From positions 868,001 through 932,000 of the forward strand of contig NC_089434.1 in NCBI RefSeq assembly GCF_026210795.1: a DNA stretch of 64,000 nt, read 5' to 3'. The notes under the pieces are model-generated. The model had not been told where the DNA came from and searched no databases. It saw only the letters and a list, made by a program, of their open reading frames with translations. This document shows, one piece after another, positions 40,541 through 52,215 of the stretch (positions are counted from its first letter, which is position 1; each line of letters opens with the position of its first letter). Source of the stretch: Rhizophagus irregularis. Lineage: Eukaryota > Glomeromycota > Glomeromycetes > Glomerales > Glomeraceae. The translations under genes and the position numbers were made by a program.

Positions 40541-42639
40541 TTAAATACTATCAGGAATTTCCGATTCATCTTGTTCTTCTGAATGAAGATTTGGATTATT
40601 ATGTATTTCATTTTCGTCTGTAAGATAAATAAATTAGAAATTATGATATTATTGAATTGATATGATTTGATATGTAAATACCTTTAAGATTGATATTCTT
40701 AATCTGTTGTTGCATTGTTTCAATTTCATGATCATTTTGAGCGTCTTTACTATTAGCTAAAAAAGTTTAAGATATAAATTAATACCTTATTTGTAATTTT
40801 AAAAGATCTAATATTAGTAAAATTAGTACCTTTAATAATACTACTCATTTTTGATGTACTATTATTTTTCCAATAACTTGAATTATTAAAATCATCAACT
40901 ATAAAGCAAAATTCAATTAGTAAAAATGATTAGTGAATATCATATCATAATAGACACTTACTATTATCAGGAATTTGAAAGACATCATATGATTTACTAT
41001 AAAATGCTACAAAGAACTAAAATCATTAGATATTATAAGTAAATAACTTTCAAATAAAAATTGTTCATTCATACCTTCTTGTTCTTCTATTATAATTGAG
41101 AATTTGAAAAAATATAAATTTTACAATATTAATACATTTTAAATTTTATAAATAATGTTAAGTATATGATAATTAATACCTTCTGTTGCATTTTTCGGTT
41201 CAGGAAAAAATCCAAATTGATGAACTTTACTTGTAGATAATTTGCTACTTGCGTAGTTTGTTTTAAAACTACTTGTTTTATTTGTTTCAAAATTTTTATT
41301 TATTTCCAATTGAGTTGGTTCATTTGATTTTTTTTGATAATATAAATTAATTTCTCTCAATTTAATATGCAGTGTATGAGCATCAGGTCTTTTTAATGGA
41401 TCAGCATCCCAACATTGTTTCATTAAACTTTCATATTCTAAAGGAGTTCCTGATACTATTCTTGGTCTTATACCATTAATAATATTCAATATAAGATCAT
41501 AATCATGTTTGCAATTAAAAAATGGTGGTTGTCCAGATGAAATTTCCCACATAAGCATAGCAAAACTATAAATATCAGATGCTTTTGTAGCCTGTTTTCC
41601 AGCTATAACCTCAGGTGCTATATAAGGAAGATTTCCATATATACTTTTTAATGGTTTATCTGCAGGGCCACAAAATCCAAGATCACTAATAAAGAACCTA
41701 TAACTTCTTGCAGAATGTAATATGTTTCCAGAATGTAAATCTCTATGAATTGCATTCTCTTTATGAATATCATCAAGTGCATAAATTATACGAACAGCAA
41801 TTTGAATCCTTTCTTTCCATGTAAGTTGATTAAGATTTTGCTGTAAATATTCTCTTAAATTTACATCCATTTCATTTAATACAAGCATGAAATTTCCATT
41901 TGATGGATCTTGTGTTAAGCCATAACAGTTAACAATAAGTGGCCATTTATTGCTTATAGTTAAGTGTGATTTAGCCTATAAAAAAAAACAATTTTTAAAA
42001 AAAATTTATATTAAGGACTTTCTAATTATACATTTTTGAAATACAAACCTCTTCAAACCAACTTTGATTTGCATTTTCAACATTTTCTAATTTTTTAAGT
42101 ATTACTTTTTGTTTTCCAAATCTTTTTAATTGTTGTTTTTTAGAATTCCATTCAATATAATATCCATCAATCCAACTTGCTGTATAAATTTTAGAGAATC
42201 CACCTTCTGTTAGGTATTCAAGATTTTGTAAATTATTATATGGTATCCATTCAATTATTTGTTTCGGGATGAGTGTTTCTGATTGACATTTTTGTATTAA
42301 ATTATCAATATTATCATTTCCAGACGTCCAATTTGAAAAATTTGCTTTTAAATAATTTCGAACACAATATTCACAAAATAATGTAGCTAAACATTCTTGA
42401 TTACAATTCTCACAAATTCTTTTTGTTCCTGAATTATTAAAAACTTTATCTCTGTCATAAGTTTCAGTTATTTTTTTTATTGCTTCAGTTTTTTCATCTA
42501 CTGTAAGAGAATTATCAGCAAGAAGTGTTTGTTTTTTAAATTCAAAATGTTTATGTATATTATTATGAATAGCAGTATCTATTAATGAAAATGCTCTATT
42601 AATTGCTGCATTAACTACTTCTTTTCGAATATTAGACAT
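40541..42639 (-). CDS. Protein kinase, Ser/Thr or dual-specificity (TKL-like), 554 aa, seven exons
   Basis: Exons: 42639-42049, 41975-41180, 41086-41075 (12-nt micro-exon), 41006-40962, 40898-40830, 40756-40682 and 40617-40541. All have GT-AG borders and total 1665 nt in frame. The N-terminal region (1-140) has paired Cys (C76/C79, C83, C89/C92), possibly zinc-binding. The kinase domain has a Gly loop GGFSKIYTASW (146-156), the ATP lysine in VILKKL (K182), HRDLHSGN (H274-D276), DLG at 295-297 in place of DFG, APE at 317-319, and WEISSGQPPF. Catalytic Asp and Lys are present, so it may be active. The C-terminal tail is low-complexity, with acidic QIPDN and SEIPDSI words, and is encoded by the small exons. 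It is typical of the expanded kinases of these fungi (family knowledge). No transmembrane segment. Confidence 0.88.
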
Positions 42640-43077
42640 AATGTAATCTTATATTATCTTTTTACAAACTAAGAAATTTGTAGAAAAAGAAGGTTCAGTT
42701 TCGTGATCGACATTTTATTAACTTTGATTAAATAAGCAGTTAGGTGTAACAAAATATTACGCCATGGCAGATCAATGACCACTATATCGAGATTTATTAA
42801 AAACAATTGTAAATTTATTAAGTTTTTTCAGTAGTTATATATTTTTTCTCGATATTTTTCTTGAACATTACAAAAATTGCACTCTTTCATTATAAATTTA
42901 CGTTTTGTTCTTTAAAACATCATCATATAGGAAAGAAATATTGTCGACTAAAAATTTTTTTATAAAAGTCACCGGAAATGTCACATGCAGATCATTTTCA
43001 TATTAACCAATTTTGTGCAACATTAATCGGTATGGCATTTACTTCGCCCATTTTTATTATGTAATAGAATGGTTTGT
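42640..43077. other. Kinase upstream region up to the transposon end
   Basis: No gene seen. It contains the promoter side of the kinase. The sequence CGCCATGGCAGATCAATGAC at about 42761 recurs in similar form at about 60039 (CGCCATGACAGACCAATCAC) beside the kinase pseudogene, so the two kinase copies share upstream sequence. Confidence 0.55.
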
Positions 43078-43232
43078 TTAGGCTGTTCCAAGTTGATTCT
43101 TCGTTTAACATAACCCCCCCCTATTTTAGCAAATTTAAGACGAATATTATACATTATACGTGACCAATAGAATTGCGACATTTCAGTCATGTGATGATAT
43201 TTTATTGATTATTTTATATATCAGTGATAATG

Positions 43233-46200
43233 TACTTTTTTAAAGAATCGTGATCAAATCAATCAGATCGCTAAATCAAATGATCACGATATAATTTTAA
43301 GACATTATATTACAAAAGAAATTTTTTATGCACAAAAAACTGAAATTTACAAATTATATAATCATTTAAAACAAAAGAAGGATGACTTATTATCACAATG
43401 GAAAGTAGAAAGAATTGACCATTTCATTAACCAAAGAAACTTTGATCTATCTACCAATCAAACAAGAATGATCAATTCCATATTACAGCGTAAACCTAGA
43501 CAAATCACTTTGGATCGGCTTATTTTTAAAGATGATAACGATCAAATTATATTTACTAACAATCCAAAAATTATACAAAAAGAAGCCATCAAACACTATC
43601 AAAATATAGGAAAACACGAAAACCCATTGATTTATAATTCGTTTAACGACTTACCAACGCCGTGGCGCGACATTTACGATCCTAGTAACAACTCCATAAA
43701 TAACAATTGCTGGATTTTGCTCCAACAAAAAATAGAGGTTACTGATGTAATGAATATCCTTAAAAATTCCCCTACAAACAAGGCCCCTGGTCCATCACAA
43801 ATCACCTACGAAGATTTGAAACATCTCCATCCAGATGTGCTCGCACTTTTAACTCTTATTTTTAATCTATGTATTCACTTAGATACAATACCATCAAAAT
43901 GGCGTGATGCTTTACTATTCCCTATACCAAAACCACATGATTGGGATAGTAATCTCACAAACACTCGTCCAATTACGCTCTTAGAAACTCCTAGAAAACT
44001 GATGGTTTCAGTTTTTTCGCAAAGATTAAATCAAACACTAGCAAAATACAACATCCTACAGTTCAATAATCGAGCTGGCATTCTAGGTCAATCATGCTTA
44101 GAACCACTTTTCCAAATCCAACATTTAATCGAACATGCAAGAATATACAAAAACCCATTATGGATAGCAATACAAGACCTATCAAAAGCTTATGATAGAG
44201 TAGATATAGCGCTATTACAACTAGCACTACAACATATTAAAATTCCTGCAAAAATCATAACTTTTATTATCAATTTATTTTCTAATAGATATAATTCTAT
44301 CATCCTACCAAATGGTAATTTAGCACCATATAAGGTCTTACAAGGTATAGATCAAGGTGAAGTTATATCACCGCTACTATGGAATATTTACTACGACCCC
44401 CTATTCAGTCACATCAACAAACAATCAGACCTAGCGTATAAATGTGACACAATAAAAATTAAAAATATATACCAAAAACATTTAGATATTACTCATAGTT
44501 ATGAGTTATCATTAGTAGGATACCTTGATGACACCACTTGGTTCAGTCCATCTTTAGAAAAACTAGAATTGAAACTAGATATTGCACATTCATTTTATGA
44601 CATGGCAAAGATCAAAGTGAATATTGACAAATATAAGATTCTAACGAATCAAAAATTAGCTAATAACATCAAAAGTACTCAACTTACGATCAATGGACGA
44701 CAAACGGATGTAGCTATAGTTCCCAAATATAAGGGCACGAGAATTTTAGGTTTATACATTAATCCTTTAGATAGACATCATCAAACTCTAACTAAAGCAC
44801 GCTCTATCATCATGGCTCACGTTATCACAATGAGAAACAAAAAAATCACACATTCACACGGCATATATATTATTAATAGAGTTATATTTCCGAAGTTGGA
44901 ATATCTTTTCCAACATACTATTTTAAATTACACACAGGCTCAAAAACTAGTGGCACCACTTAAAAAATTGTTCAAAATTTTTTTTTCGTTACCGCTAAAT
45001 ACGGCGGATAACATTATTTATAATAATATGTTTCCCCATATCGATAATTTACTGGATCTATTAGTTAAGTCACAAACTAATTCATTATTGGCCTTATTCA
45101 ATACTGATACTTTAAGACCGATAGCAATACAAAAATTGGATATATTAACACAAGAATTATGGTACCCGGGTATACCTCAAGATATTAATAAATATATAGA
45201 AAAAATTTCAACACCTAGTTATTTATCAAAAAGTCTAGCGTTGATAGAACAATATCAAATTCACCTAGACCTTACTGTTAGTTATGGTATCATGGGAGGA
45301 TATACACCTATAGTGGATTATCTACCGAACTTATCGTCAAATGATTATAAATCTTTACGTAATAAACGAATAATGTATCTCGACCAACTTGTTTCGCCTG
45401 ATGGCAACTACCTTTTAACTTGGAATGAAGTTAAAAGACTTAACAACAACAACTTTAAAGAACCTAAACCAAAGTGGTTTAATCTATTAGAAAATGATTT
45501 CACTTTAAGTAATTACCGTATGTTAACGTACCCGCTCACTGACAATTACTCCATTCCTACGCGTTTACAAAATATCCCGGAACTTTCATTAGGTAGTCAT
45601 AAAAAATATAATGAATGGACATACCATTGGAATGCTAGTATACAAAATTGTGTTATTGGAAAAACATATCTACAAGATACTGAAACACATAGTTCTATTA
45701 GTACTATGGAACATTATATACCTATCAATAACTCCTTATTAGTGAATGATCCCTCCTTTCAATCATCACGATCATCACCTTTAATTTTAATCCCTTGTAT
45801 GGGTTGCCATTTAAACGATTATAGTTTAGTCTTGCAAGACGCACGTATTAAATGTACAATTTCTATTCGTATAAATCGTTTATCAGTTTTTAATATATTT
45901 CACCATTCAAATCAAGTACATAAAAGATATGCAAACCTCCTTTTGAAAAAATATTTTGTTAGTACCAAACCATTACATTTTATTAGATACAGCGCACATA
46001 GTATATATTTAGCTCAACATAATATTAATACTATCACTCCTGTTCACACATCATTGTCCGCTAATTCACAAACATCTGATAATGATGATATCATTAAACA
46101 ATTAACTTTACCCATACAATCTGCCCTTTTATGTAAAGACTTCATCAAATCATCCCTTATAGACATAGCTAAAAAATTCTTACCCTTTACTAACTTTGAA

Positions 46201-47976
46201 TTTTATTCAGATGGTTCCGTTTCCAATATAGGTACAATCAACAGTAAATCTGGTTTTGGATGGCTACAAACCAACCCATCAATACCACAATTATCTTTTA
46301 ATGGTTCAACTATATTTTTTCCTTCCTCGTTTAAGAGTGAAAGTTTAGCTATTTTAACAATTTTATTAGTTTTACCTTTTCATGCCACCTGTCATATATA
46401 TACAGATTCACAAAATTGTATAGATATTTTTAATCAAAAATTACTTTCACCTACTATTAGTCCACGTCGTAGACTCAAACAAAACAATTTTTTAATTTGG
46501 GATTTTATCTTTTGGTTAATTTCCCATCACCACTTAACGGTACACCTCGTTAAAGTCAAAGGACACAGTAACAACAAAGGCAATGATCAAGCTGACGCTC
46601 TAGCTAAAAAAGGTCGAATATCGGATGACCCGATACTGATAAACCACAAATTCTTTCAACAAAGCTCGTTGGCTTTATTCAATTATAACCATATATATAT
46701 AATCGACCGCAACATACGAAAATGGAGTGATACACCTATTCAATCGCGAATTTTTAACATGGCCGTGAACAATAGTTCATTGTCTCCTATTAATCATCAA
46801 ATTACACATGGAGATATAGATTGGCATTATACCAAACAATGGATCAATTTTAATCCAACGGATACACCTACATCAACGAAATTACGAAATATTAAATCGT
46901 CTAAAATTAAAAAATCTACTTTCAACCACCCTACTGGTAATATACTACAACGCAATTATCCAGATCTTTACCCTCTTGGACGAATTAATTGTACTGAATG
47001 TTCTTTCGATGAAGACACTAATTCACATATAGGCTTATGCCCTGCTCATCGAAGCGCCATCGAACCACTTTTATCAAAATTCAAACAAAAATTAATTGAC
47101 CTCATTAAGGACGAACATACTAGCAGCTTCTCATTCGATATTGAATGTAGAATCAATAATTCAAACATGTTCAAGTTACTTCCCAACATTTTAGACACAG
47201 CACGGCAGGCTGATCCTACTACTTTGATCCGTATTCCGCGCGAACAACCGTGGATTTTATTACTGCATCATTTGATCCCTCGAGATCTTGCAGTATTTTT
47301 CGATAATTATTTTAGTAAAAAGAATGAACGATCACGATTTTTAATTCGATTTGTATCTGAATTTATTTCTGAATTAACTACCATAACCTGGTCATCACAT
47401 TCCCGCTCATTTAAACGGTGGGAAAAAAGCCTGGATATCACGCTTAAAAAGAAGAAAAATTACCGAAAGAATAAATCACCTTCTCGCCTACAACCACCTT
47501 TATCAGCAGATGAGACGCCTCTTATAGCTCCATTTCAACGCCGCCGCCAATATACTCGTTACTACCATAATAAAGTCCTACCTTATTTTAAACAATTAGT
47601 CAATATTGACGTGTCCGCTTGTATAAGATGGACGACTTGTAATTTTCTACATAGTGGTACTTGGGAGTCATATAGAGACAGTTTCTTGTTTAATTTAGAC
47701 CAGTTTTCACCTATTCAATCCTTGTTAGACTCATATAATCCACCTAGAACTTAGTCCTTCAGTCTGTTCTTTGGTTTCTTTGGGATTGGTGTCGCAATTG
47801 GGACCCACCCTTGTTTCTTTTTTTGTACCAGAGTGACGCCATCCTCGGGCGGTTTGATTATAGCATAGTATTAGATAGCGTTTGACTTTTGTTTTATCTT
47901 TTGTTCTTGTCTATCTTTCTGTAATCTAGTTCACGTGGATTTAAAAATAAAAAATAAAAAATACTTTTTTAAAGAA
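43233..47976 (+). mobile_element. 5'-truncated LINE (non-LTR retrotransposon) with 15-bp target duplication
   Basis: TACTTTTTTAAAGAA occurs at 43233-43247 and again at 47962-47976. Between them lie an open frame from the first bases (CGT GAT CAA...), a short 3'UTR (47755 onward) and an A-rich tail (AAAAATAAAAAATAAAAAA). Direct repeats, an A-rich 3' end and a missing 5' part (no endonuclease domain) are the classic products of target-primed insertion with 5' truncation. The frame has no stop over about 1500 codons, so the insertion is probably young. Confidence 0.92.
43249..47754 (+). CDS. LINE reverse transcriptase/RNase H polyprotein, N-terminally truncated
   Basis: The frame is open from the element's 5' edge at 43249; the first Met is 43468 (1428 residues from there). 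Numbering from that Met: reverse transcriptase about 100-420 with KAPGPSQITYEDLKH, IAIQDLSKAYDRVD (first catalytic Asp), GIDQGEVISPLLW and GYLDDT (YLDD box at 352-355, a variant of YADD). RNase H about 910-1050 has the acidic set in FYSDGSV, FKSESLA, IYTDSQN and the KGHSNNKGNDQADALAK end. A CTEC...H...C motif near 1173 resembles the C-terminal zinc finger of LINE reverse transcriptases. The apurinic endonuclease expected upstream is lost. The codon pattern suggests a functional source copy elsewhere. Confidence 0.9.
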   Translation, partial: RDQINQIAKSNDHDIILRHYITKEIFYAQKTEIYKLYNHLKQKKDDLLSQWKVERIDHFINQRNFDLSTNQTRMINSILQRKPRQITLDRLIFKDDNDQIIFTNNPKIIQKEAIKHYQNIGKHENPLIYNSFNDLPTPWRDIYDPSNNSINNNCWILLQQKIEVTDVMNILKNSPTNKAPGPSQITYEDLKHLHPDVLALLTLIFNLCIHLDTIPSKWRDALLFPIPKPHDWDSNLTNTRPITLLETPRKLMVSVFSQRLNQTLAKYNILQFNNRAGILGQSCLEPLFQIQHLIEHARIYKNPLWIAIQDLSKAYDRVDIALLQLALQHIKIPAKIITFIINLFSNRYNSIILPNGNLAPYKVLQGIDQGEVISPLLWNIYYDPLFSHINKQSDLAYKCDTIKIKNIYQKHLDITHSYELSLVGYLDDTTWFSPSLEKLELKLDIAHSFYDMAKIKVNIDKYKILTNQKLANNIKSTQLTINGRQTDVAIVPKYKGTRILGLYINPLDRHHQTLTKARSIIMAHVITMRNKKITHSHGIYIINRVIFPKLEYLFQHTILNYTQAQKLVAPLKKLFKIFFSLPLNTADNIIYNNMFPHIDNLLDLLVKSQTNSLLALFNTDTLRPIAIQKLDILTQELWYPGIPQDINKYIEKISTPSYLSKSLALIEQYQIHLDLTVSYGIMGGYTPIVDYLPNLSSNDYKSLRNKRIMYLDQLVSPDGNYLLTWNEVKRLNNNNFKEPKPKWFNLLENDFTLSNYRMLTYPLTDNYSIPTRLQNIPELSLGSHKKYNEWTYHWNASIQNCVIGKTYLQDTETHSSISTMEHYIPINNSLLVNDPSFQSSRSSPLILIPCMGCHLNDYSLVLQDARIKCTISIRINRLSVFNIFHHSNQVHKRYANLLLKKYFVSTKPLHFIRYSAHSIYLAQHNINTITPVHTSLSANSQTSDNDDIIKQLTLPIQSALLCKDFIKSSLIDIAKKFLPFTNFEFYSDGSVSNIGTINSKSGFGWLQTNPSIPQLSFNGSTIFFPSSFKSESLAILTILLVLPFHATCHIYTDSQNCIDIFNQKLLSPTISPRRRLKQNNFLIWDFIFWLISHHHLTVHLVKVKGHSNNKGNDQADALAKKGRISDDPILINHKFFQQSSLALFNYNHIYIIDRNIRKWSDTPIQSRIFNMAVNNSSLSPINHQITHGDIDWHYTKQWINFNPTDTPTSTKLRNIKSSKIKKSTFNHPTGNILQRNYPDLYPLGRINCTECSFDEDTNSHIGLCPAHRSAIEPLLSKFKQKLIDLIKDEHTSSFSFDIECRINNSNMFKLLPNILDTARQADPTTLIRIPREQPWILLLHHLIPRDLAVFFDNYFSKKNERSRFLIRFVSEFISELTTITWSSHSRSFKRWEKSLDITLKKKKNYRKNKSPSRLQPPLSADETPLIAPFQRRRQYTRYYHNKVLPYFKQLVNIDVSACIRWTTCNFLHSGTWESYRDSFLFNLDQFSPIQSLLDSYNPPRT

Positions 47977-48099
47977 AGCCCCTCGTGATATTTACAAAAT
48001 AGATATAGATCTACAAAATTTAAATATATTTTCGCGATTTTTTATGTAAAACGCGGATGCTTTTAATTAGTCTTTTACAGTAAAATATTTGTGCAAAAT

Positions 48100-51000
48100 A
48101 TGCTTTATCTTTTGGTTCAAGTTAATGAAAGTATTAAGTGTGTTATTTCTGAACGTGTAGTGAGTATAGAAGCCATAGATAATAAATTTTCTGACCTTTT
48201 TGATGCAATAACATTAGGACAATATAACGATAGGGAGGTTAAAGTTTTTATTAGACAAGAAAAGTCTGAAAACTGGCGAAAAGTTGATAATGGACTAAAA
48301 GGAGACTTAAAAATACTAGAAGTTTTAGGGTTTTTGCGAGTTAAATTTTGTTTTGTTGAGTCAAATTTAAATACACAAGATATTCCTATTCCGACTCAAA
48401 ATAGAGAAAGTGCTTTTAGCATTTTAATGCAAAATTCAAGAAAACTTTTACTTCCTCAACGTATTACTGAATATAATAATTGTGATCGACTTTATAATGA
48501 AATTATCGAACTTCTTCAAGATCTAAAAGTTGGCTGGATGGGTGGTGTGCACGATACGATTGGCAAAATATTTGTAAATCGTATTAAGGATGCAATCTGG
48601 TATATTGATCCACATCACTCCACATTAAATGCACGTTCATGTCACTTGCCTATCCTTTTCACACAACTGAAAACCTATCAAGATGGTGATACATATAACC
48701 AATATTACCATTCCGGTCATCATAAAAAAATTCAATTGTCACAACATAAACTTCTTCAACTTTCAAGTTTTCTTGGATTATCTATTAGTCAACCATGGGC
48801 AAGTAATGATATATGGAATCAAGTAGTTCCAGCAATTCTTTCGCTAATTGGAATTCTGGAAAAATATGTTCAGTATCTAAATGAAGCTACTATTATTATG
48901 ACCAAGCATCACCATTGTGATGAAAGTGCTCGCAGTCCTGAAAATAACTGTATTATGTATCGGACTGCTGCTTGTAAACGTGATAACCTCAAAGATAAAT
49001 ATAAACAACTGAACAATCTTTTATTTGAAAAACAAGTTTATGAACATGTTAACATTCAGCAATATCTTCCAAATGATGTTATGAAAAGATACCGATTTAT
49101 AAAAGAATTGCAGCTCATGTTTCCAATAGGCATATATAGGTTCAAATATAAATCTATAACATTATATTAATTTATTTACATTATAAATTTATATAATAAT
49201 TATTTATCATTTTTAGGTATCATCAAGGCAGTCATTTGGGAACCATTAATTTTGTATGGAAAATTCCAGAAGCTGAAGAATTTAATGATGAACAAAATGA
49301 AACGTTGAAAGCACGAATGCTTGCTAGGATTCACGAAGGTTTACCTCATTATTTTACACGACAAATGCAAAAGAATGTGCTTAATAAGGTAAAAATAATG
49401 CAATAGATGTTTAACAAATATATTATTTTATCTCACTCATAATAATTTTTATAGTATTCGTACATTCAGAAAGTTACACCAGCTGTACTACGTATGCTTC
49501 ATTTTGATCTCACTGGTAATGCTGCCGTATCTTCAAATTCTATCAGTCGTGAAGTAGAAGAGAGATTACGATTGATGTTAACTTTGGCAGATCCCACCAT
49601 TATATCTGATTTGCGAACAAATAATGGTTTTGATGGAACAAAATTTAATATATTTTGGGATGAAACAGAAGCATATTTCAATGAACAGGTTGGACTTTCT
49701 ATTGTTTAATTTGTTATAAAGTGTTCTAATTCACTAAAAATAATAAAATTATTTTATTTGGAATTAATAATAGAACTTGCTTGCAGTAGATGAACGGAGA
49801 CATGAAACTATTCTATACATGCCATTAGCCTTATCTGTTCGTGATCTTCGTGAAATAATAATGGAAAAATTATATATCATCCATGGTAATCCTCTTCCTT
49901 TTACTATTCATATTCCATCAGAAGAATGGATCCGCCTACAGTTTTGCCCTACAAATGCTATTGCAACACGATCTATACATCACACTGGTCGATTCAACGT
50001 AAAATTTAAGGTACAAGGTCGGTTGCTTCGGAAAAATAGTGATGATGCACATTATTGTGCAGCATTTTTCCGGTATCTTAGAGAATTTTGCATTAAGTAC
50101 CATCAGTGGACTTGTTTGATTTCTGCAGATGACAAACATAAAGTTCCTATTGGAGAAGATATTGCAGTTTCTACAGGTGTACGAAACCGGCGCTCTATGG
50201 TGGATCAAAATAGTACATTGGCTGCTGCAGATCATGACTTCACAAAGCTATCTTTAACACCATCAGTTACGTTTTTCATATCAATCCCTGAGGATATTTT
50301 TGGATCATTTTATGATGGTCAAGTTTTTGTATCTTATAAAGATACAACCTTTGAGCCAAGTTCTGCCATCAGACATTCAACTGAGTTTTTAAATGCGCTT
50401 AATATCCAATATGAACATCAAGTAACGCCACCAATACTATGCCTTTATACTGATGGAGGGCCGGATCATCGATGCAATTATGGATCTGTGCAGATTGCAT
50501 TGATTGCTCTTTTTCTACAGGGGGATTTTGACATGCTCATTGCAGTTCGCACTGCGCCCAATCATAGCTGGACAAATCCAGCTGAACGTATTATGAGTAT
50601 CTTGAATTTGGGTTTACAAGGTGTAGCACTTAAGCGTAATCAGATGAGTCCTGAATCCGAAGCTTTGTTTGAAACGGCAAATACCTTAGATGATATACGT
50701 AAAAAGGCTCAAGAATTTAATGAATTAAATTCTGAATTAATAGAGAGTATAGCAAATATTCAAGACATGTTAAATAATCGAACAGAACGGCTAGTATTAA
50801 AAGATAAGAAATTCAAATGTCATGGATCAGCAAGTGAAGAAACAATTACTAAATTATTTGAGGTAATAATCAATTTCGTATGATAATAAATATTATTATT
50901 GAATTAAACTTTTATAACCACAAAATTTAATACTATATACACCATGAAATTCTATCTGTTGAAATGCAAATTGATATTAATATTATTTATTATTTTGAGA

Positions 51001-51971
51001 AGTCAATTTTTGTTATAGACCCCACTTTGAAAATTGACGAAACCACACAATCGCAAATACGTCGTCATTCTGCATTGATTGAATTTATGGATACTCATTG
51101 CCATGCGCGCGCCTATAGTTTTCAGGTTTTGTGATGACTATAGTAAAATTCATTTAAAATATTTTAAGCAGAATTGCCAAAGATATTATTATCCCCCCTA
51201 ATATACTCCATTGACATTAAGATAAAAAAGTGCAATAATCCTACTTGTCCATATTGTAAACCAATTCGTCTTCCTTCACAAGAATTTCATGATTTGAGTT
51301 TTCTTCCAGATCCGATCCCTTCGCAAGGTATCTATTAATTATTATTTTGTATGTTTAATATCAATTGTTATTTCATAAGTTTAATGTAATTCAACATATA
51401 AACTCCCTTTTAAAAAATAGAGAATACTGACCATTACGCGGCTTTTCAAAGTGTCTATGGAACTGAAACTACCGAAGAATATAGACCAACATATATGCAA
51501 TCACAGGCGAACGCAGAACCTATTCCAAAATCTATTCTAGTTGTAGGGAAAATCCGTGGTTATATTGATTGTGAAGATTGTAAAAAGCGTCGCTGTGTGT
51601 ATAGTGACAAATTCTTGAATAGTGACGAACAACAAGATTTTCAACAAGTACTAGAGTCATATTCATACTCCTGCGGTGCACCAATTTTTCCTGATGATCA
51701 CTACTTGAAAGAAGTAGTGTTTGTACGAACACGTATCAATTGTGACTCACCAATTGAAGTATTGTATTATTCAAGCCGTAAATCAGGAAATTATCCAATT
51801 TGTTACTATTGTGGAGAAAGTGAAGGTTTGGTGGCACCTCCGGAATCTTTGAAACAGCGTTTCAAACAAATTTATCCACTATGTGAGATGTGTATAGAGA
51901 ATAGAAAAGGTTTTCATACTAAAGGAGAGATTAAGACTAACGGACGTGCCTCAAAGCGCCGTAAAACATAG
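48100..51971 (+). CDS. Multi-exon transposase-like protein of the TIR element, about 1100 aa
   Basis: Exons: 48100-49139, 49217-49388, 49455-49688, 49774-50862, 51019-51125, 51222-51327 and 51421-51971. All junctions keep frame except 50862/51019, where the plain GT-AG choice is one base out (expected residues are I-D-P-T-L, found one frame over). Either a small indel or a misplaced splice site is involved. An earlier 5' exon is possible (TTTTACAG ends at 48080). Readable marks: WYIDPHHST, FWDETEAYFNEQ, ISADDKHKVPIGE (possible first catalytic Asp), LYTDGGPDHRCNYGSVQIAL (second Asp), and NHSWTNPAERIMSILNLGLQ (conserved N-P-A-E-R, possible third acidic residue). The C-terminus is Cys-rich: KKCNNPTCPYC, CEDCKKRRC, CYYCGE and CEMC, probably zinc-binding. 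I recall similar proteins as a large repetitive family in Rhizophagus; function inferred only. Confidence 0.75.
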
Positions 51972-52215
51972 ATTATATTGACAAATAGTGTAATTAGTTT
52001 TAACATACAATTATACAAATAAATAATTTTAAAATACTTTAATTATTTTTATTTATTTTTCGTTTAATACATTTTTAAATTACATCATACATCTAATAAA
52101 ATTGCAGTATAATTATCACGTGAAATTATTATAGTTGTATTATTTTTAGTATCCCCCCCCTCTCACCGTTCTACTTATGTTATGTTAAACGAAGAATCAG
52201 CTTGGAACGGCCTTA

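Larger units (their letters stand above)
43081..52212 (+). mobile_element. DNA transposon with about 34-bp terminal inverted repeats, carrying a transposase-like gene and a nested LINE
   Basis: The left end reads GGCTGTTCCAAGTTGATTCT then TCGTTTAACATAAC. The reverse complement of the right end reads GGCCGTTCCAAGCTGATTCT then TCGTTTAACATAAC (two mismatches in 34). TTA flanks both ends (43078-43080, 52213-52215), a possible 3-bp target duplication. Both subterminal regions have a run of eight or so C. Cargo is one multi-exon gene (48100-51971, +). A LINE with its own 15-bp duplication (43248-47961) sits between the left end and the gene. Without it the element is about 4.4 kb. GG tips and TTA duplication recall PIF/Harbinger, but the protein does not obviously fit that family, so I leave the superfamily open. 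Confidence 0.8.

Noticed and set aside
49936-50235. Minus-strand ORF of 99 aa with several Cys
   Set aside because: Shadow of the + strand transposase-like exon 49774-50862.
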